DNA of 48,268 bases from Gloeocapsopsis crepidinum LEGE 06123 (lineage in GTDB: Bacteria; Cyanobacteriota; Cyanobacteriia; Cyanobacteriales; Chroococcidiopsidaceae): the NCBI RefSeq assembly GCF_015207655.1, contig NZ_JADEWN010000049.1, positions 1 through 48,268 of the forward strand, written 5' to 3'. The notes beneath the pieces are model-generated. The model did not search any database. It was not told the DNA's origin and saw only the letters and a program-made list of their open reading frames with translations. Shown here piece after piece: positions 26,723 through 38,900 of this stretch (position 1 is the stretch's first letter; the number at the start of each line of letters is the position of its first letter). The translations under genes and the position numbers were made by a program.

Positions 26723-29557
26723 ATGGTTCCTTCTTCTGAACCCAATACAAAGACCCCTAAAAGTGATGTGCCTCATCAATCCTCGCACACAGTTACCATT
26801 CACAACCAGATACCCCAAACAGAATCGTTAAGCCATGACTCAGCTACTCAACAAAATCCATTAGATACAAGCGAATTGTCACAGCAAGTAGCAAGCAATA
26901 CGTTGGATTTAGATCAGCCCGAAACTAGGCAGCGTAAGTCTAAGGGTATGAGCTTACGGCATAAAGCAACAGTACTTGCGATCGCACTGAGTACACTCCC
27001 TGTATTAGCAATTGGAGCAACAGCTTATCGCTTCACGCATCAAGCATTTGTCAAACAAGTTGTTCAAGGACAAGTAGAAAAAACCTCTCTGATTGCCAAC
27101 AAAGCCAACGGCTTTATGTTTGAACGCTATGGAGACTTGCAAACACTATCAAGTTCAGTAGTTTTTACAGACTCTCAATTGCGATCGCAAACAACTCTGC
27201 AACAAAGGCAAGAAATTCTCGATTCCTTCATCAAGAATTATAAGTACTACGATAGTATTGCTGTTTTTGACCTCAATGGTAATGTACTATTTCAGTCTGA
27301 AGGAGCACCTTTGCCAAACCATCGAGATCAACTGTATTTTCAGCTTGTTAAGAAAAACGTTAAAGCATACATTGATCTTCCAGCAAAATCACAGTCATCG
27401 GAAGATTTAGTTATTAATTTTGCTGCACCAATTCTCGATCGCGATACAGGTGAAATGATTGCCATCCTTCGTACACGTATGCCTGTTAAGCAACTCGAAA
27501 GTTTTCTGCTGACCGAAGGTGTCGAAGATGAGTATCATATCCTTGATGCATCTGGAGAAGTCTTTATTGCTACTGGCGAAGAGCATCATCTTAGTGGAGA
27601 ATTTTTCGAGCATTTTCCTGAACTGGCAAAACCCTTAATTACGAGAAAATCTGGCTCACAAATTGTGACTGATCTCAAAGATGACGAAGAAGAAATAGTT
27701 GCATATACTCCAACCCAAACGCTTGAAGGACTACCAGATTTGTACTGGCAAGTCGTATTACTTAAAGATACATCTATAGCACTTGCTCCCCTAAAACGTT
27801 TAGAAACAACCCTGATATTGGGAACAGGACTTACAGCACTCCTTGTCGGTTTACTAGCTGCATATCTAGCTAACCGTGCTACTAAACCAATTCTGACAGC
27901 AGCGGATACCGTAGAACAACTTGGGCAAGGACAATTGAATAGTCGGATTCCTGTAAAAGGTAATGACGAACTTGCTACTCTTGGTAGTAATATCAACTCG
28001 ATGGCAGCTAGATTGCAACAACTACTAGATAGCCAAGCTGCAGAAGCTGAACGGGTACGCCAGGTAAAAGATATTACAGTTAATTTGGTACAGTATACGC
28101 AAGTCCAAGATATCTTTGATGTTGCTGTTGGAGAAGTTCGTCAGGCTCTTAACGTAGATCGAGTCGTGGTTTATACGTTTAATGAACAATGGCAAGGTAA
28201 GGTTACTGCAGAATCAGTTTTAGAAGGTTTTCCGCAAGCTTTAGGTGCACATATTAATGACCCATGCTTTGCTGATAAATATGTAGAACGTTATTGTCAA
28301 GGTCGGGTACAAGCTACAAATAACATTTATACGGCTGGACTCACTGAGTGTCATATTAATCAGCTTGAACAGTTTGGTGTCAAAGCAAATTTAGTTGCTC
28401 CTATCCTTCAAGATGGGCAACTTTTAGGTTTATTAATTGCGCATCAGTGTTCTGCACCCAGAACTTGGCAGCAATTTGAAATTGACTTGTTTGCTCAAGT
28501 TGCATCGCAAGTTGGCTTTGCTTTAGACCGTGCTAAGTTGCTAGAACAACAAAAAACTGCCAAAGAACAACTACAACAACGTGCTCTAGAGCTACTACAA
28601 GAAGTTGATCCAGTTAGTCGTGGCGATCTCACAATTCGCGCCAAGGTGACTGCTGATGAAATTGGTACAGTTGCTGATTCTTACAATTCCACAATTAATA
28701 GCTTACGGCAGATTGTAGGCACAGTACAGAATGCAGCAGCGCAGGTAGCTAATACAACATCAAATAACGAAACGGCTGTCGCAGAACTATCCACTGAAGC
28801 ATTACGCCAAGCTGAAGAAATTGCCCGCGTGCTCGAAAAAATTCGTCAAATGTCACTTTCGATTCAAGCTGTTGCAACAAGTGCAGCACAAGCAGAAGTT
28901 GCCGTGCAACAAGCAAATGAAACAGTAGTCGCAGGCGATCGCGCCATGAACCGCACCGTTGATGGTATCGAAGCAATTCGGGAAACTGTAGTAGAAACAT
29001 CAGCCAAAGTCAGACAGTTGGGTGAATCTTCACAAAAAATTTCCAAAGTGGTGAATCTGATTAGTTCCTTTGCAGAGCAAACAAACTTACTGTCGCTCAA
29101 TGCAGCAATTGAAGCTGCACGTGCTGGAGAAGAAGGACGAGGGTTTGCAGTTGTTGCAGATGAAGTAGGTTCTCTTGCTCGACAATCAGCAGAAGCTACC
29201 GCAGAAATCGAAAAGCTTGTTGCAGAAATTCAAGCAGAAACTAATGCTGTCGTTGCCGCAATGGATGCCGGAACTGAACAAGTTGTGAATGGAACTCGTT
29301 TAGTTGATGAGACACGTCAAAGCTTGAACAAAATCACGATGGTGAGTGCTCAGATCAGCTCTTTAGTACAAGCAATTAGTGAAGCATCTGTAGTGCAATC
29401 ACAAGCCTCTGATGAAGTTACTCAAACGATGAGTGATGTGGCGGCGATCGCCAATCGCACTTCTAATGACGCAACTCAAGTATCTGCCGCCTTTAAGCAA
29501 CTACTAGCAGTGGCTGATGAAATGCGAACGAGTGTTGGTCAATTCAAAGTTAACTAG
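26723..29557 (+). CDS. PixJ-like phototaxis receptor 1 (cyanobacteriochrome GAF, methyl-accepting domain)
   Basis: The 944-residue receptor has a Gln/Ser-rich cytoplasmic tail (1-75), a first membrane helix at about 82-101, a periplasmic Cache-like sensor domain (about 110-345), a second helix at about 364-384, HAMP, one GAF domain (about 460-620), and the methyl-accepting coiled coil to the end. The GAF has both bilin signatures: DPCF near residue 513 and the canonical Cys in [12 protein letters not shown] near 542. DXCF cyanobacteriochromes usually bind phycoviolobilin and switch between blue and green. Synechocystis PixJ1 has two GAF domains; here I see one. The hairpin tip reads [20 protein letters not shown], then ADEVGSLA, where Gly replaces the usual Arg. 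Confidence 0.9.
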   Translation: MVPSSEPNTKTPKSDVPHQSSHTVTIHNQIPQTESLSHDSATQQNPLDTSELSQQVASNTLDLDQPETRQRKSKGMSLRHKATVLAIALSTLPVLAIGATAYRFTHQAFVKQVVQGQVEKTSLIANKANGFMFERYGDLQTLSSSVVFTDSQLRSQTTLQQRQEILDSFIKNYKYYDSIAVFDLNGNVLFQSEGAPLPNHRDQLYFQLVKKNVKAYIDLPAKSQSSEDLVINFAAPILDRDTGEMIAILRTRMPVKQLESFLLTEGVEDEYHILDASGEVFIATGEEHHLSGEFFEHFPELAKPLITRKSGSQIVTDLKDDEEEIVAYTPTQTLEGLPDLYWQVVLLKDTSIALAPLKRLETTLILGTGLTALLVGLLAAYLANRATKPILTAADTVEQLGQGQLNSRIPVKGNDELATLGSNINSMAARLQQLLDSQAAEAERVRQVKDITVNLVQYTQVQDIFDVAVGEVRQALNVDRVVVYTFNEQWQGKVTAESVLEGFPQALGAHINDPCFADKYVERYCQGRVQATNNIYTAGLTECHINQLEQFGVKANLVAPILQDGQLLGLLIAHQCSAPRTWQQFEIDLFAQVASQVGFALDRAKLLEQQKTAKEQLQQRALELLQEVDPVSRGDLTIRAKVTADEIGTVADSYNSTINSLRQIVGTVQNAAAQVANTTSNNETAVAELSTEALRQAEEIARVLEKIRQMSLSIQAVATSAAQAEVAVQQANETVVAGDRAMNRTVDGIEAIRETVVETSAKVRQLGESSQKISKVVNLISSFAEQTNLLSLNAAIEAARAGEEGRGFAVVADEVGSLARQSAEATAEIEKLVAEIQAETNAVVAAMDAGTEQVVNGTRLVDETRQSLNKITMVSAQISSLVQAISEASVVQSQASDEVTQTMSDVAAIANRTSNDATQVSAAFKQLLAVADEMRTSVGQFKVN

Positions 29558-29559
29558 GC

Positions 29560-29617
29560 ATGAGGGGCTAATGACTGGTTGTCTTTTCTAACTTAGTCAT
29601 TCCCCAATTTTCGCTCT
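29560..29617. other. Hairpin in the spacer between receptors 1 and 2
   Basis: GGGGCTAATGACT pairs with AGTCATTCCCC, with a two-base bulge and a loop of about 18 bases. It lies just after the stop codon of receptor 1. It is followed by no T run, so it looks like an mRNA-stability or processing hairpin more than a terminator. Confidence 0.5.
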
Positions 29618-29642
29618 CTAATTCCTATATTTAGCAATAACT

Positions 29643-32600
29643 ATGTTAGATCACCGCCCTAAAGAATTTGTAAATAATAGTATTGGCGAAACTTCGGCAT
29701 CTAGCAATATCGAACCGGAATCGCTAGAAGCACCTGTAATAATTGTCGAACCAGTCTCTACTGTACCGAGTCAATCTCAGTCCCAATCTAAAAATCCATT
29801 TTCTTGGCTGCGACGCAGCTGGGACAACTTAACTTTTAGAACCAAACTGACTTTGCTTCTCGTAGGTAGCGCGGCAATACCTGTTCTAGTTGTAACGCAA
29901 GGTTTAATTACTCTAAATAGAGATCGCGCTATAGAAGATTTAAAGAACACTTTGCAGCAGCAAGGACAAACTTTTGCAAACGAGTACGTTCTTTGGACAC
30001 AAGTAGACACTGAAACACAAGCAGAAAATATAGCTAACATTTTGCAAGCAACTGAAGTCGATCTCAATAATCCAGAACAAGTAGCAGCGCGTCGCGAACT
30101 TATAGAAAATTATTTAGTCATTAACGAGAACCAAGAAAATCCTGAGCTTACCAAAAATTTTAAAATCATTACTGATGCTCAAGGTAGAAGCGTTGCTCAA
30201 AACATTTTTGTTATTGATGATAACTTCTCTGATGAACCACTTTTACCTGTACCAAATCAAGAATTAAGCTTACCAAATTATCGAAAACTATCTTTACCTA
30301 CAGGAATTTCTCTTACTGATATTCCTATTGTTCAAAATGCTCTCAAAACAGGGCAACCTTTGTCTGGCTTGGAGTTAGTTGAAAATCAAGCTCTGCAGAA
30401 ACTAGGCTTGGCACAACAAGCTGATATTGGCTTACGGCAACAACCGAGTCGAAACTTACCGGAAGCGAAAACACCTTTTCCTGAAGCAACGTATGACATT
30501 GATGATGGAAAAGCAGGCTTATTGAGTATGGCAGTTCATCCAATCAAAATTAATAATCGCCTAGTTGGTACTGTTGTCATCGGCACTTTACTGAACCGTA
30601 ATTATGGCTTAGTAGATAAGTTTGCTGAAACTTACAGCGTACCTGTGGCAACTGTATTTGCTAAAGATTGGCGAGTTGTAACCAATGTGCCTTATATCGA
30701 TAATAAGACAAGAGCAATTGGAACACGAGTGGCGCGTGAGGTAGCAGAAAAAGTCCTCAATGAAGGCAAAGATTTTATTGGTGAAACTAGTATTATTGGC
30801 AGACAATATCTCACATTCTATACTCCACTTTACGATCATCAAAAAGTACTTAATCCCGAGCAAGCAAAACCTGTCGGAATTGCCTTTGTAGGAGAATCTT
30901 TCTTAGATGCTGAGAACCACCTGGCAAATCAACAATTTATTGCCTACAGTATCGGGGGTGGAATATTACTATTTGTGGGTTTGCTCTCAATTCCGATCGC
31001 GAATTCTTTTGCTCGCCCCATGCGGCGGTTATCAAGTTTTGCCCAACAGGTCGCTTCGGGTGAAGAAGGACTTGTTTTAGATGTCGGTAGCGATCGCCAA
31101 GATGAAATTGGGGTACTTTCCCGCGAAATGAATACAATGGCGCAGAATATTGCAGCTAACTTAGAAGCCCGTCGCCAAGAAGCCGAACGCGCCAAGATTT
31201 TAAAAGATATCACTGTTCGCATCAGTCAAGCCCTGGGTACGCAAAATACGTTAGATACAGCAGTGCAAGAAATTCGTCTAGCACTCCAAGCAGATCGCGT
31301 GGTGGTATATAGCTTCAACGAAAAATGGCAAGGTACTGTAACTTCTGAAGCTGTTATTGATAGTTTTCCGCAAGCTTTGGGAGCTAAAATTGACGATCCT
31401 TGCTTCGCTGAGCGCTATGTAGATAAATATCGTCGCGGGCGCGTTCAAGCGACTGAAAATATCTATGCAGCAGGCTTAACTGAGTGTCATATCAAACAAC
31501 TTGAACAATTTACAGTCAAGGCAAACTTAGTAGCACCCATTATCACCAACGGCAAGTTAATTGCTTTACTGATTGCACATCAGTGTTCAGCACCGCGTGC
31601 TTGGCAACAAGTTGAGATTGATTTATTCTCTCAGTTAGCAACTCAAGTCGGATTTGCTTTAGATCGTGTCAGCCTTCTAGAACAGCAAAAAGCAGGGAAA
31701 GAACAACTACAGCGTAGAGCTTTAGAACTTTTAATGGAGGTTGATCCGCTGACGCAGGGGGATCTCACAATTCGCGCTAGCGTGACTGAGGATGAAATTG
31801 GGACAATCGCTGACTCATACAATGCAACAATCTCTAGCTTAAGACAAATTGTTACTCAAGTACAAGAAGCAGCCCAGCAAGTTGCTATAACGACGACGAC
31901 TAAAGAAAGTTCGGTTGCTGAACTTTCTCAAGAAGCATCGCGCCAAGCTGCAGAAATTACTAGTGCTTTAATGCGAATTCAACAAATGGCAACCTCGATT
32001 CGCGCTGTTGCTTCTAACGCTGAACAGGCAGAAACTGCGGTACAACAAGCAAGTCAAACTGTAGCAGAAGGCGATCAGGCAATGAACCGTACTGTTGACG
32101 GAATTTTGGCGATTCGAGAAACAGTTGCGCAAACGTCAAAAAAAGTCAAGCGCTTAGGCGAATCCTCGCAAAAAATTTCTAAGGTCGTTAACTTGATTAG
32201 TACGTTTGCCGATCAAACAAACTTACTCGCACTTAATGCAGCGATTGAAGCTGCTAACGCAGGCGAACAAGGACGTGGTTTTGCCGTTGTAGCAGAACGA
32301 GTTCGCGCCCTAGCACGCCAATCAACTGAAGCTACCGCAGAAATTGAAAAACTAGTCACAGACATTCAAGTCGAAACAAATGAAGTTGTCGCCGCGATGG
32401 AAGCTGGTACAGAACAGGTCGTAGCAGGTACGCAGCTTGTCGATGAAACCCGCCAAAGCCTGAACAGAATTTCTGACGTTAGTATCCAAATTAATGAACT
32501 TGTAAAAGCGATCGCCACAGTTGCTGTAGAACAAAGCCAAGCTTCTGAAGAAGTAACACAAACAATGTCTGATGTAGCTGCGATCGCCAACAAAACTCTA

Positions 32601-32693
32601 ACCGAAGCAACGCAAGTCGCAGAATCCTTCAAAGAACTCTTAGCAGTCGCCCAAAAACTCCAAGCTAACGCCAGTCAATTCAAAGTGAATTAA
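29643..32693 (+). CDS. PixJ-like phototaxis receptor 2 (cyanobacteriochrome GAF, methyl-accepting domain)
   Basis: The 1016-residue receptor resembles the next one along its whole length and the first mainly from HAMP onward. After a polar tail and a membrane helix ([20 protein letters not shown]) comes a periplasmic region of about 330 residues ending in [16 protein letters not shown], then a second helix, HAMP and one GAF. The GAF holds DPCF near residue 586 and [12 protein letters not shown] near 612, the two cysteine motifs of a DXCF cyanobacteriochrome. The methyl-accepting tip reads [20 protein letters not shown] and then [10 protein letters not shown]; Asn replaces the nearly invariant Arg of EAARAG, and the E of ADEV is shifted to ER. 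It lies 85 bases after receptor 1, with a hairpin in the spacer. Confidence 0.9.
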   Translation: MLDHRPKEFVNNSIGETSASSNIEPESLEAPVIIVEPVSTVPSQSQSQSKNPFSWLRRSWDNLTFRTKLTLLLVGSAAIPVLVVTQGLITLNRDRAIEDLKNTLQQQGQTFANEYVLWTQVDTETQAENIANILQATEVDLNNPEQVAARRELIENYLVINENQENPELTKNFKIITDAQGRSVAQNIFVIDDNFSDEPLLPVPNQELSLPNYRKLSLPTGISLTDIPIVQNALKTGQPLSGLELVENQALQKLGLAQQADIGLRQQPSRNLPEAKTPFPEATYDIDDGKAGLLSMAVHPIKINNRLVGTVVIGTLLNRNYGLVDKFAETYSVPVATVFAKDWRVVTNVPYIDNKTRAIGTRVAREVAEKVLNEGKDFIGETSIIGRQYLTFYTPLYDHQKVLNPEQAKPVGIAFVGESFLDAENHLANQQFIAYSIGGGILLFVGLLSIPIANSFARPMRRLSSFAQQVASGEEGLVLDVGSDRQDEIGVLSREMNTMAQNIAANLEARRQEAERAKILKDITVRISQALGTQNTLDTAVQEIRLALQADRVVVYSFNEKWQGTVTSEAVIDSFPQALGAKIDDPCFAERYVDKYRRGRVQATENIYAAGLTECHIKQLEQFTVKANLVAPIITNGKLIALLIAHQCSAPRAWQQVEIDLFSQLATQVGFALDRVSLLEQQKAGKEQLQRRALELLMEVDPLTQGDLTIRASVTEDEIGTIADSYNATISSLRQIVTQVQEAAQQVAITTTTKESSVAELSQEASRQAAEITSALMRIQQMATSIRAVASNAEQAETAVQQASQTVAEGDQAMNRTVDGILAIRETVAQTSKKVKRLGESSQKISKVVNLISTFADQTNLLALNAAIEAANAGEQGRGFAVVAERVRALARQSTEATAEIEKLVTDIQVETNEVVAAMEAGTEQVVAGTQLVDETRQSLNRISDVSIQINELVKAIATVAVEQSQASEEVTQTMSDVAAIANKTLTEATQVAESFKELLAVAQKLQANASQFKVN

Positions 32694-32841
32694 CTGAGCA
32701 TCCTTAAAGTTTAGAGTGAGGGAATATCAGTTTATTTACCTTAACTTTTTGACTCTCTGCTTGAATCGCAGCCTTAACCCTAAACTTTCAAAACCACAAA
32801 TTTCCTCACCTCTAATCCCTAATCAATATTTAGTAATTGCT

Positions 32842-35841
32842 ATGTTAGAGCGTCACTCCAAAGAATCTATATCAAGCTTTGATAGCAAAAGTCTGCTAAC
32901 AAATTTAAGTAATACTTCTTTAGAATCATCTACACGACAAACCCAACGTAAGACTCAAAATATTTTGTTTTGGCTGCGTCAGCAATGGGACAACCGAAGC
33001 TTTCGTACTAAGCTAGCATTACTATTAGTAGGTAGTGCTGCTTTACCAACGATATTAGTGACTCAAGCCATTGAGAACGTTGCAGAAGATCGCTTAGGTG
33101 CTAGCTATCAAGAAATACTCAAGAAAGAGTTAGCCTATTTAAACGACGTAGTTGAGAATGCGCAAGACAAAAACAAAATAATCGCTGCTAGTATAGCTCA
33201 GTCAGTACAAGACAACGAGATTAATGTTAGTAACCCACAAGTCGCATTAATAAATCGTAATCTGCTACAAAAGTTTGTCAGTGCTCCTGCTGACCCAATG
33301 GGGCAAAGTTTTCTGATAATTGCTGACGCTCAAGGTCGGACAGTTGCTCAGTCTATTGCAGTTTTGAACGAGGATTTTTCCAGCGATCCGCTATTACCAT
33401 CCGACAGCGCAACTTTAGAAACGCTAAAATATCGTCCAATATCATTACCCATAGGAATCCCTTTAGGAGATGTTCCGATTATAAGAAATGCTTTAGGTAG
33501 CGGACGCTCCTTAGCAGGTGCAGAATTGCTTAACTCCAACTTGCTGCAACGCTTAGGATTAGATAAGCAAGCTAATATTGGGATTCGCCAACAATCAATT
33601 GAAGGTTTACCAGAACCAAAGCAGCCTTTTTCTGAAGGGACGTACAACATTGATAGTGGTAAAGCAGGCTTAGTTCTCATGGCTGTTGAACCAATTGAGG
33701 TTAGTGGTAAACGAGTAGGTACTGCTATAGTTGGTACCTTACTAAATCGCAACCATTTTCTAGTAGACAGGGTAAAGGAGCAAGTAGGAGTGTCTACAGC
33801 TACAATCTTTGCCAAAGATTGGCGAGTGACAACGAATGTGCCCTATACAGACAACAAAACGCGAGCTATTGGTACGCGGGTTGCTAGAGAAGTGGCAGAA
33901 ACTGTTTTGAATCAAGGAAAAACGTTTTTGGGCGAGACTAATATTGTTGGTGCCGACTATATTACTGGTTACAGTCCTCTGTACGATCACCAAATACAAC
34001 TCAACCCCTCACAAGCTAAGCCAGTAGGCATTGCTTACGTGGGACAGCCAAAAGCGGAATTACAACAAATTCTGGCAAATTTGAGGTTCACTGGGTATGG
34101 TATCGGTGGAGGCGTGTTGTTGCTATCTAGTTTAATTGCTTTCCCAATTGCTGGTTCTTTTTCACGCCCAGTAAGACGATTATCAAGTTTTGCTCAGCAG
34201 GTAGGATCTGGTAAACAAGGAGTGCGCTTAGAAACAACCGCACGTCGAGATGAAATTGGAATTCTGTCCCAAGAATTAAATCAAATGGCTGTGAGTATTG
34301 AAGCTAACCTTGCAGCCCAACGTCAAGAAGCTGAGCGAGCAAAATTCTTAAAAAATATTACCTTACGCTTAGGACAATACTCTCAAGTACAGGATATCTT
34401 CGACGCTGCTGTGAGCGAAGTTCGCCAGGTGTTGCAGAGCGATCGCGTAGTTGTCTATACTTTCAACGAGCAGTGGCAAGGTACTGTAATTGCAGAATCG
34501 GTAGCTGTGGGTTTTCCGCAAGCTTTGGGTGCAAATATTAGCGATCCGTGTTTTGCTGACAAATATGTGGAACGCTATCGCCAAGGGCGGGTGCAAGCAA
34601 CAGAAAATATCTACGCTGCAGGTCTAACCGAGTGCCATATCAAGCAACTTGAGCAGTTTGCGGTAAAAGCTAACTTAGTTGCGCCAATTGTTCAAGGTGG
34701 TCAACTTTTAGGTTTATTAATTGCGCACCAGTGTTCTACACCACGGGCTTGGCAACAAGGTGAGATTGATTTGTTTGCTCAGTTAACAACGCAAGTTGGC
34801 TTTGCATTAGACCGTGCTAACCTGTTAAAACAGCAAACACAAGCCAAAGAAAAACTGCAGCAACGTGCGCTTGAACTGCTGATAGAAGTCGATCCTCTTA
34901 ACAAGGGAGATCTGACAATTCGTGCAAATGTAACTGAAGATGAAATTGGTACGATCGCAGACTCTTACAATGCGACGATTTCTAGTCTACGGCAAATTGT
35001 GAGCAAAGTGAAAACTGCAGCTCAACAAGTAGCTGTAACTACTAACTATAGCGAAAATTCGGTACAAGCTCTATCCCAAGAAGCTCTACGTCAAGCTGAA
35101 GAAATTAATAGTGCGTTAGAGCAACTTCAGAAAATGTCTGGCTCAATTTCTGCTGTTGCTACCAGTGCAAAACAAGCTGAAGTTGCAGTTCAAAAAGCAA
35201 ACGACACTGTTGCCGCAGGAGATGCTGCAATGAACCGTACAGTTGATGGCATTGAAGCGATTCGTGAAACTGTATCAGCAACAGCTAAAAAAGTTAAGCA
35301 GCTTGGGGAATCATCGCAAAAGATTTCTAAGGTTGTCAACTTGATTGGTCGGTTTGCCGCACAAACAAACTTATTAGCACTAAAAGCTTCCATTGAAGCT
35401 GCGCGTGCGGGTGAAGAGGGGCGTGGATTTGCGGTTCTTGCAGATGAAGTTCGAGTCTTGGCAAGTCAATCTGCTCAAGCTACTGCAGAAATTGAAAAAC
35501 TTGTCTTAGACATTCAAGCAGAAACTAACGCCGTAGTTGCTGCAATGGAAGCTGGAACGGAACAAGTTGTTGCAGGAACTGTTCTTGTTGATAATACGCG
35601 CCAACGCCTCAATCAAATTACTGCAATTAGTGCAGAAATCAGTAACTTGGTGCAAGGAATTAGTGAAGCATCGGTCGTGCAATCGCAAGCTTCTGAGGCA
35701 GTTACGCAACGGATGAATGATGTTGCCGCGATCGCTAGTCAAACTTCAGATGAAGCGACTCAGGTATCAACTGCATTTAACCAATTGATGAGCGTAGCTG
35801 ATGAACTGCAAACAAGTGTTGGTCAATTCAAAGTCAACTAG
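32842..35841 (+). CDS. PixJ-like phototaxis receptor 3 (cyanobacteriochrome GAF, methyl-accepting domain)
   Basis: The 999-residue receptor has the same layout as receptor 2. I start at the ATG at 32842 and not at 32716 because the sequence just upstream (TTTAGTAATTGCTATGTTAG) mirrors the start region of receptor 2 and the earlier 42 codons look like spacer. The first helix is [20 protein letters not shown]; the periplasmic part ends at [20 protein letters not shown] and one GAF follow. The GAF has DPCF and [12 protein letters not shown], so it should bind a bilin like the others. The tip reads [20 protein letters not shown], where Lys replaces the conserved Asn of ALNAA. The C-terminus ends [10 protein letters not shown], like receptor 1 ([10 protein letters not shown]). 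Confidence 0.9.
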   Translation: MLERHSKESISSFDSKSLLTNLSNTSLESSTRQTQRKTQNILFWLRQQWDNRSFRTKLALLLVGSAALPTILVTQAIENVAEDRLGASYQEILKKELAYLNDVVENAQDKNKIIAASIAQSVQDNEINVSNPQVALINRNLLQKFVSAPADPMGQSFLIIADAQGRTVAQSIAVLNEDFSSDPLLPSDSATLETLKYRPISLPIGIPLGDVPIIRNALGSGRSLAGAELLNSNLLQRLGLDKQANIGIRQQSIEGLPEPKQPFSEGTYNIDSGKAGLVLMAVEPIEVSGKRVGTAIVGTLLNRNHFLVDRVKEQVGVSTATIFAKDWRVTTNVPYTDNKTRAIGTRVAREVAETVLNQGKTFLGETNIVGADYITGYSPLYDHQIQLNPSQAKPVGIAYVGQPKAELQQILANLRFTGYGIGGGVLLLSSLIAFPIAGSFSRPVRRLSSFAQQVGSGKQGVRLETTARRDEIGILSQELNQMAVSIEANLAAQRQEAERAKFLKNITLRLGQYSQVQDIFDAAVSEVRQVLQSDRVVVYTFNEQWQGTVIAESVAVGFPQALGANISDPCFADKYVERYRQGRVQATENIYAAGLTECHIKQLEQFAVKANLVAPIVQGGQLLGLLIAHQCSTPRAWQQGEIDLFAQLTTQVGFALDRANLLKQQTQAKEKLQQRALELLIEVDPLNKGDLTIRANVTEDEIGTIADSYNATISSLRQIVSKVKTAAQQVAVTTNYSENSVQALSQEALRQAEEINSALEQLQKMSGSISAVATSAKQAEVAVQKANDTVAAGDAAMNRTVDGIEAIRETVSATAKKVKQLGESSQKISKVVNLIGRFAAQTNLLALKASIEAARAGEEGRGFAVLADEVRVLASQSAQATAEIEKLVLDIQAETNAVVAAMEAGTEQVVAGTVLVDNTRQRLNQITAISAEISNLVQGISEASVVQSQASEAVTQRMNDVAAIASQTSDEATQVSTAFNQLMSVADELQTSVGQFKVN

Positions 35842-35970
35842 AAGTGAAGGGATTAGTGATTAGTGGAACTAGTGATGAGTAGAAGTTTATCTTAGTTTTC
35901 TCTCCCTGATCCCTGATCTCTAACCTCTTACCTACTATTTCCATTTTTTTATATTTAAAGCTTTATAAAT

Positions 35971-38900
35971 ATGGCAATCGATTCTGATATCCGCGACCAA
36001 GCCTATCAGTTTTTCATCCAAGAAGCTCCTGAATTACTCCAAGTAATTGAAACAGATTTATTAACACTAAGAGAAGATCGCAGTACTGCTAAAATTCATA
36101 ACATGATGCGTGCTGCGCACTCGCTTAAGGGTGGGGCGGCAAGTGTTGGACTAGATATCATCAAAACTTTAGCGCATAGTCTCGAAGATATTTTTAAAGG
36201 TCTGCATAATCCAGAATTAGAAATTGATGTTAATGTCGAAAACTTGTTACTTCAAGCATACGACTGCCTCCGTCTCCCATTGATCGAGCAACTCAATACG
36301 GGAGAGTTTGATGCTGAAAAAGCAATGGTTAATGCTGAACCTGTATTTGCCCAAATTGAAGCGCAAATAGGAGAATACCTTAAAGGTTCAACAGAGATGC
36401 CTAGTTCGGTTGAATTAGGTGTGGATATTGCAGCATCAATTTTTGAAGTAGACGTGGCTCAAGGAATTGAGCGGCTTGCCCAAGTTTTAGCATACTCACA
36501 GGATCAAGAAATTATAGAAGGAGAAGTACGGGCACAAGCAGAGGTTTTTGCTGGGATTGCAGAACTACTAAACTTGCCTGGATTTGGATTGATCGCATCG
36601 ACAACACTTGCTGCACTAGATGCCCATCCTGAAGCAGCAGTTCAAATTGCTCAAACGGCATTTGCTGATTTTCAAGCAGCACGTCTAGCAGTTCTCGCAG
36701 GCGATCGCACTCAAGGTGGTTCTCCCTCTCTAGCTTTAACCCAATTTGTCAAGCAGTCTACGCAAGGTACTCTAGATCCAACACCTACGCAATCCCTACA
36801 GCCAGCATTAGATATTAGCACTGCTTCTACCGCAGGCTCAATGCTAGATGACTTGTTCAGTAGTGTTCCAGACCCTAACTTTGAGCTAGAACCAACAACA
36901 CCTGCTACCATTCCCCTTGAGGTTGCAGCAGTTTCAGCGAGTTCACTCGATGATATTTTTGGTAGCTTTGGAGAAGATAGTACTCGTCTCAATGCCAACA
37001 TAGCTGCGGATCGCACGCCAACAAGCACAGACTCACAATCCACAGAACAAGTCGCTTCGCAGACTAACATTGCAGAAGTATTCGCACCAGCGATCGCTGA
37101 CAATTCCACTGTTGCCAAATTTTCAGATACAGTAGTTCCTGAAGTAGTGCCCGTAGCGTCCCAAAAGACGAAAATCGTAACAACGCAATCTTCACCACCA
37201 AAACAGGAAGTTACGACAAATTCTAGTCCTACGGCTCAGTTGTCTGTGCGAGTTGACTTAGATCGTTTAGAGCGAATGAACAACTTGGTTGGTGAGTTAG
37301 CAATTAACCGTAACAGTCTATCGCTACAAAACGAACAATTACAATCAACGATTCAAGAACTATTGCGCCGCTTTACTAAGTTTCAAACAATGGCGCGGCA
37401 ATTACGCGATTTATCTGACTTAATGGTCGTTGCACCTGAGCATTATGCACGGGAAAATTCAAGTCGTTCAGGGATATTACCTGCTCAAGGAGCACAGAAG
37501 CTGATTTCTTCCTCTGTTGCTTCTGCTACTGCCTCTACTCTACTTCCTTCGCTAGCATCTTTTGATTCATTAGAGATGGATAGCTACGGTGAAGTTTACT
37601 CATTGTTGCAAGCTACTCTCGAAGACATGGTGCAGCTTGAAGAGACAGTGGGTGACGTTGTTCTCCTGGCTGGACAGTCGAGTGAGACGATTGAAAGACA
37701 GCGCCAAATGCTAGCACACTTGCGGGATGACTTGATGTGGGCACGGATGTTGCCTTTAGGTGAGGTTCTCAACCGCTTTCCTCGGATGTTACGCGACTTA
37801 TCGCGGTCTTATGATAAGCCGGTTGATTTAAAGCTAAGCGGTACAGGAGTGTTAGTTGATAAGGCAGTTTTAGAAAAGCTGTACGATCCTTTGTTGCACT
37901 TAGTACGTAACGCTTTCGATCATGGAATTGAAGCTTCTGATGTCCGTGTAGAGCAAGGTAAACCTGCGCAGGGCAAAATTGAAATTCGGGCTTACCATCA
38001 GGGCAATCAAACGATTATTGAAGTAAAAGATGATGGCAGAGGACTCAACTTAGAACGAATTCGTGCTAAAGCTGCAGAAATGGGTTTGTTGTCACCAGAG
38101 CAAGTTAATACAGCTTCTACTGCCCGTTTGTTAGATCTGATTTTTGAGCCTGGGTTTTCTACTGCCAAGCAAGTGAGTGAATTATCAGGTAGAGGTGTCG
38201 GACTCGATGTTGTCCGCGCTCAATTGCGATCGCTTAAAGGTAATGTTACTGTAACTTCTGAACCTGGGCAGGGTAGCGTATTTAGTTTACGGATTCCTCT
38301 AACACTAACCATCGCGAAGTTGCTAGTTTGTTTTGTGGGCACAAATGCTTATGCTTTGCCTTCGGACAGTATTGCAGAAATTTTGATTCCAGAAGCCAAT
38401 CAAGTTAAATACTCTAGTGGTTATCGCTTTTTACACTGGCAAGATCGGATTATTCCAATATATCGTCTATCTGAAGTTATTAGATATAGCTGTCCGTTAC
38501 CTGAGACAGTTCCTAATCTTAACTTGGAAGCAGTTCCAACTCCAGAAGATTGGGCTTCTCCTATGTTGTTGTTGGAGCAGGAAAATAATATTGTTGCTGT
38601 CGAAGTTGACCGTTTAGTGACTGAGCAGGAATTAGTCATTAAACCCTTTGGTAAAGCGATCGCACCACCAAACTACATCTATGGTTGTACGATTTTGGGT
38701 AATGGTAGTCTTATTCCTGTGATTGATGGAGCAGAAATGCTGGCATCTTTTGCTGGAAATCAAACTAAGACTACACCCACTGAATTCCCATCTGATTTAT
38801 CAATCATTGATACGAGTGATAGTGTTTCAAATATCGTTAAAAAGGATACTACCCTAACAGTTTTAGTTGTTGATGATTCGATTACCCTACGCCAAACATT

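Noticed and set aside
32716-32841. 42-codon N-terminal extension of receptor 3
   Set aside because: The segment corresponds to the spacer between receptor genes and contains an inverted repeat; the ATG at 32842 matches the start of receptor 2.
36711-37118. 135-codon antisense frame within pixL
   Set aside because: It mirrors the Ser/Thr/Pro-rich linker of the kinase; low-complexity coding sequence often gives long antisense frames.
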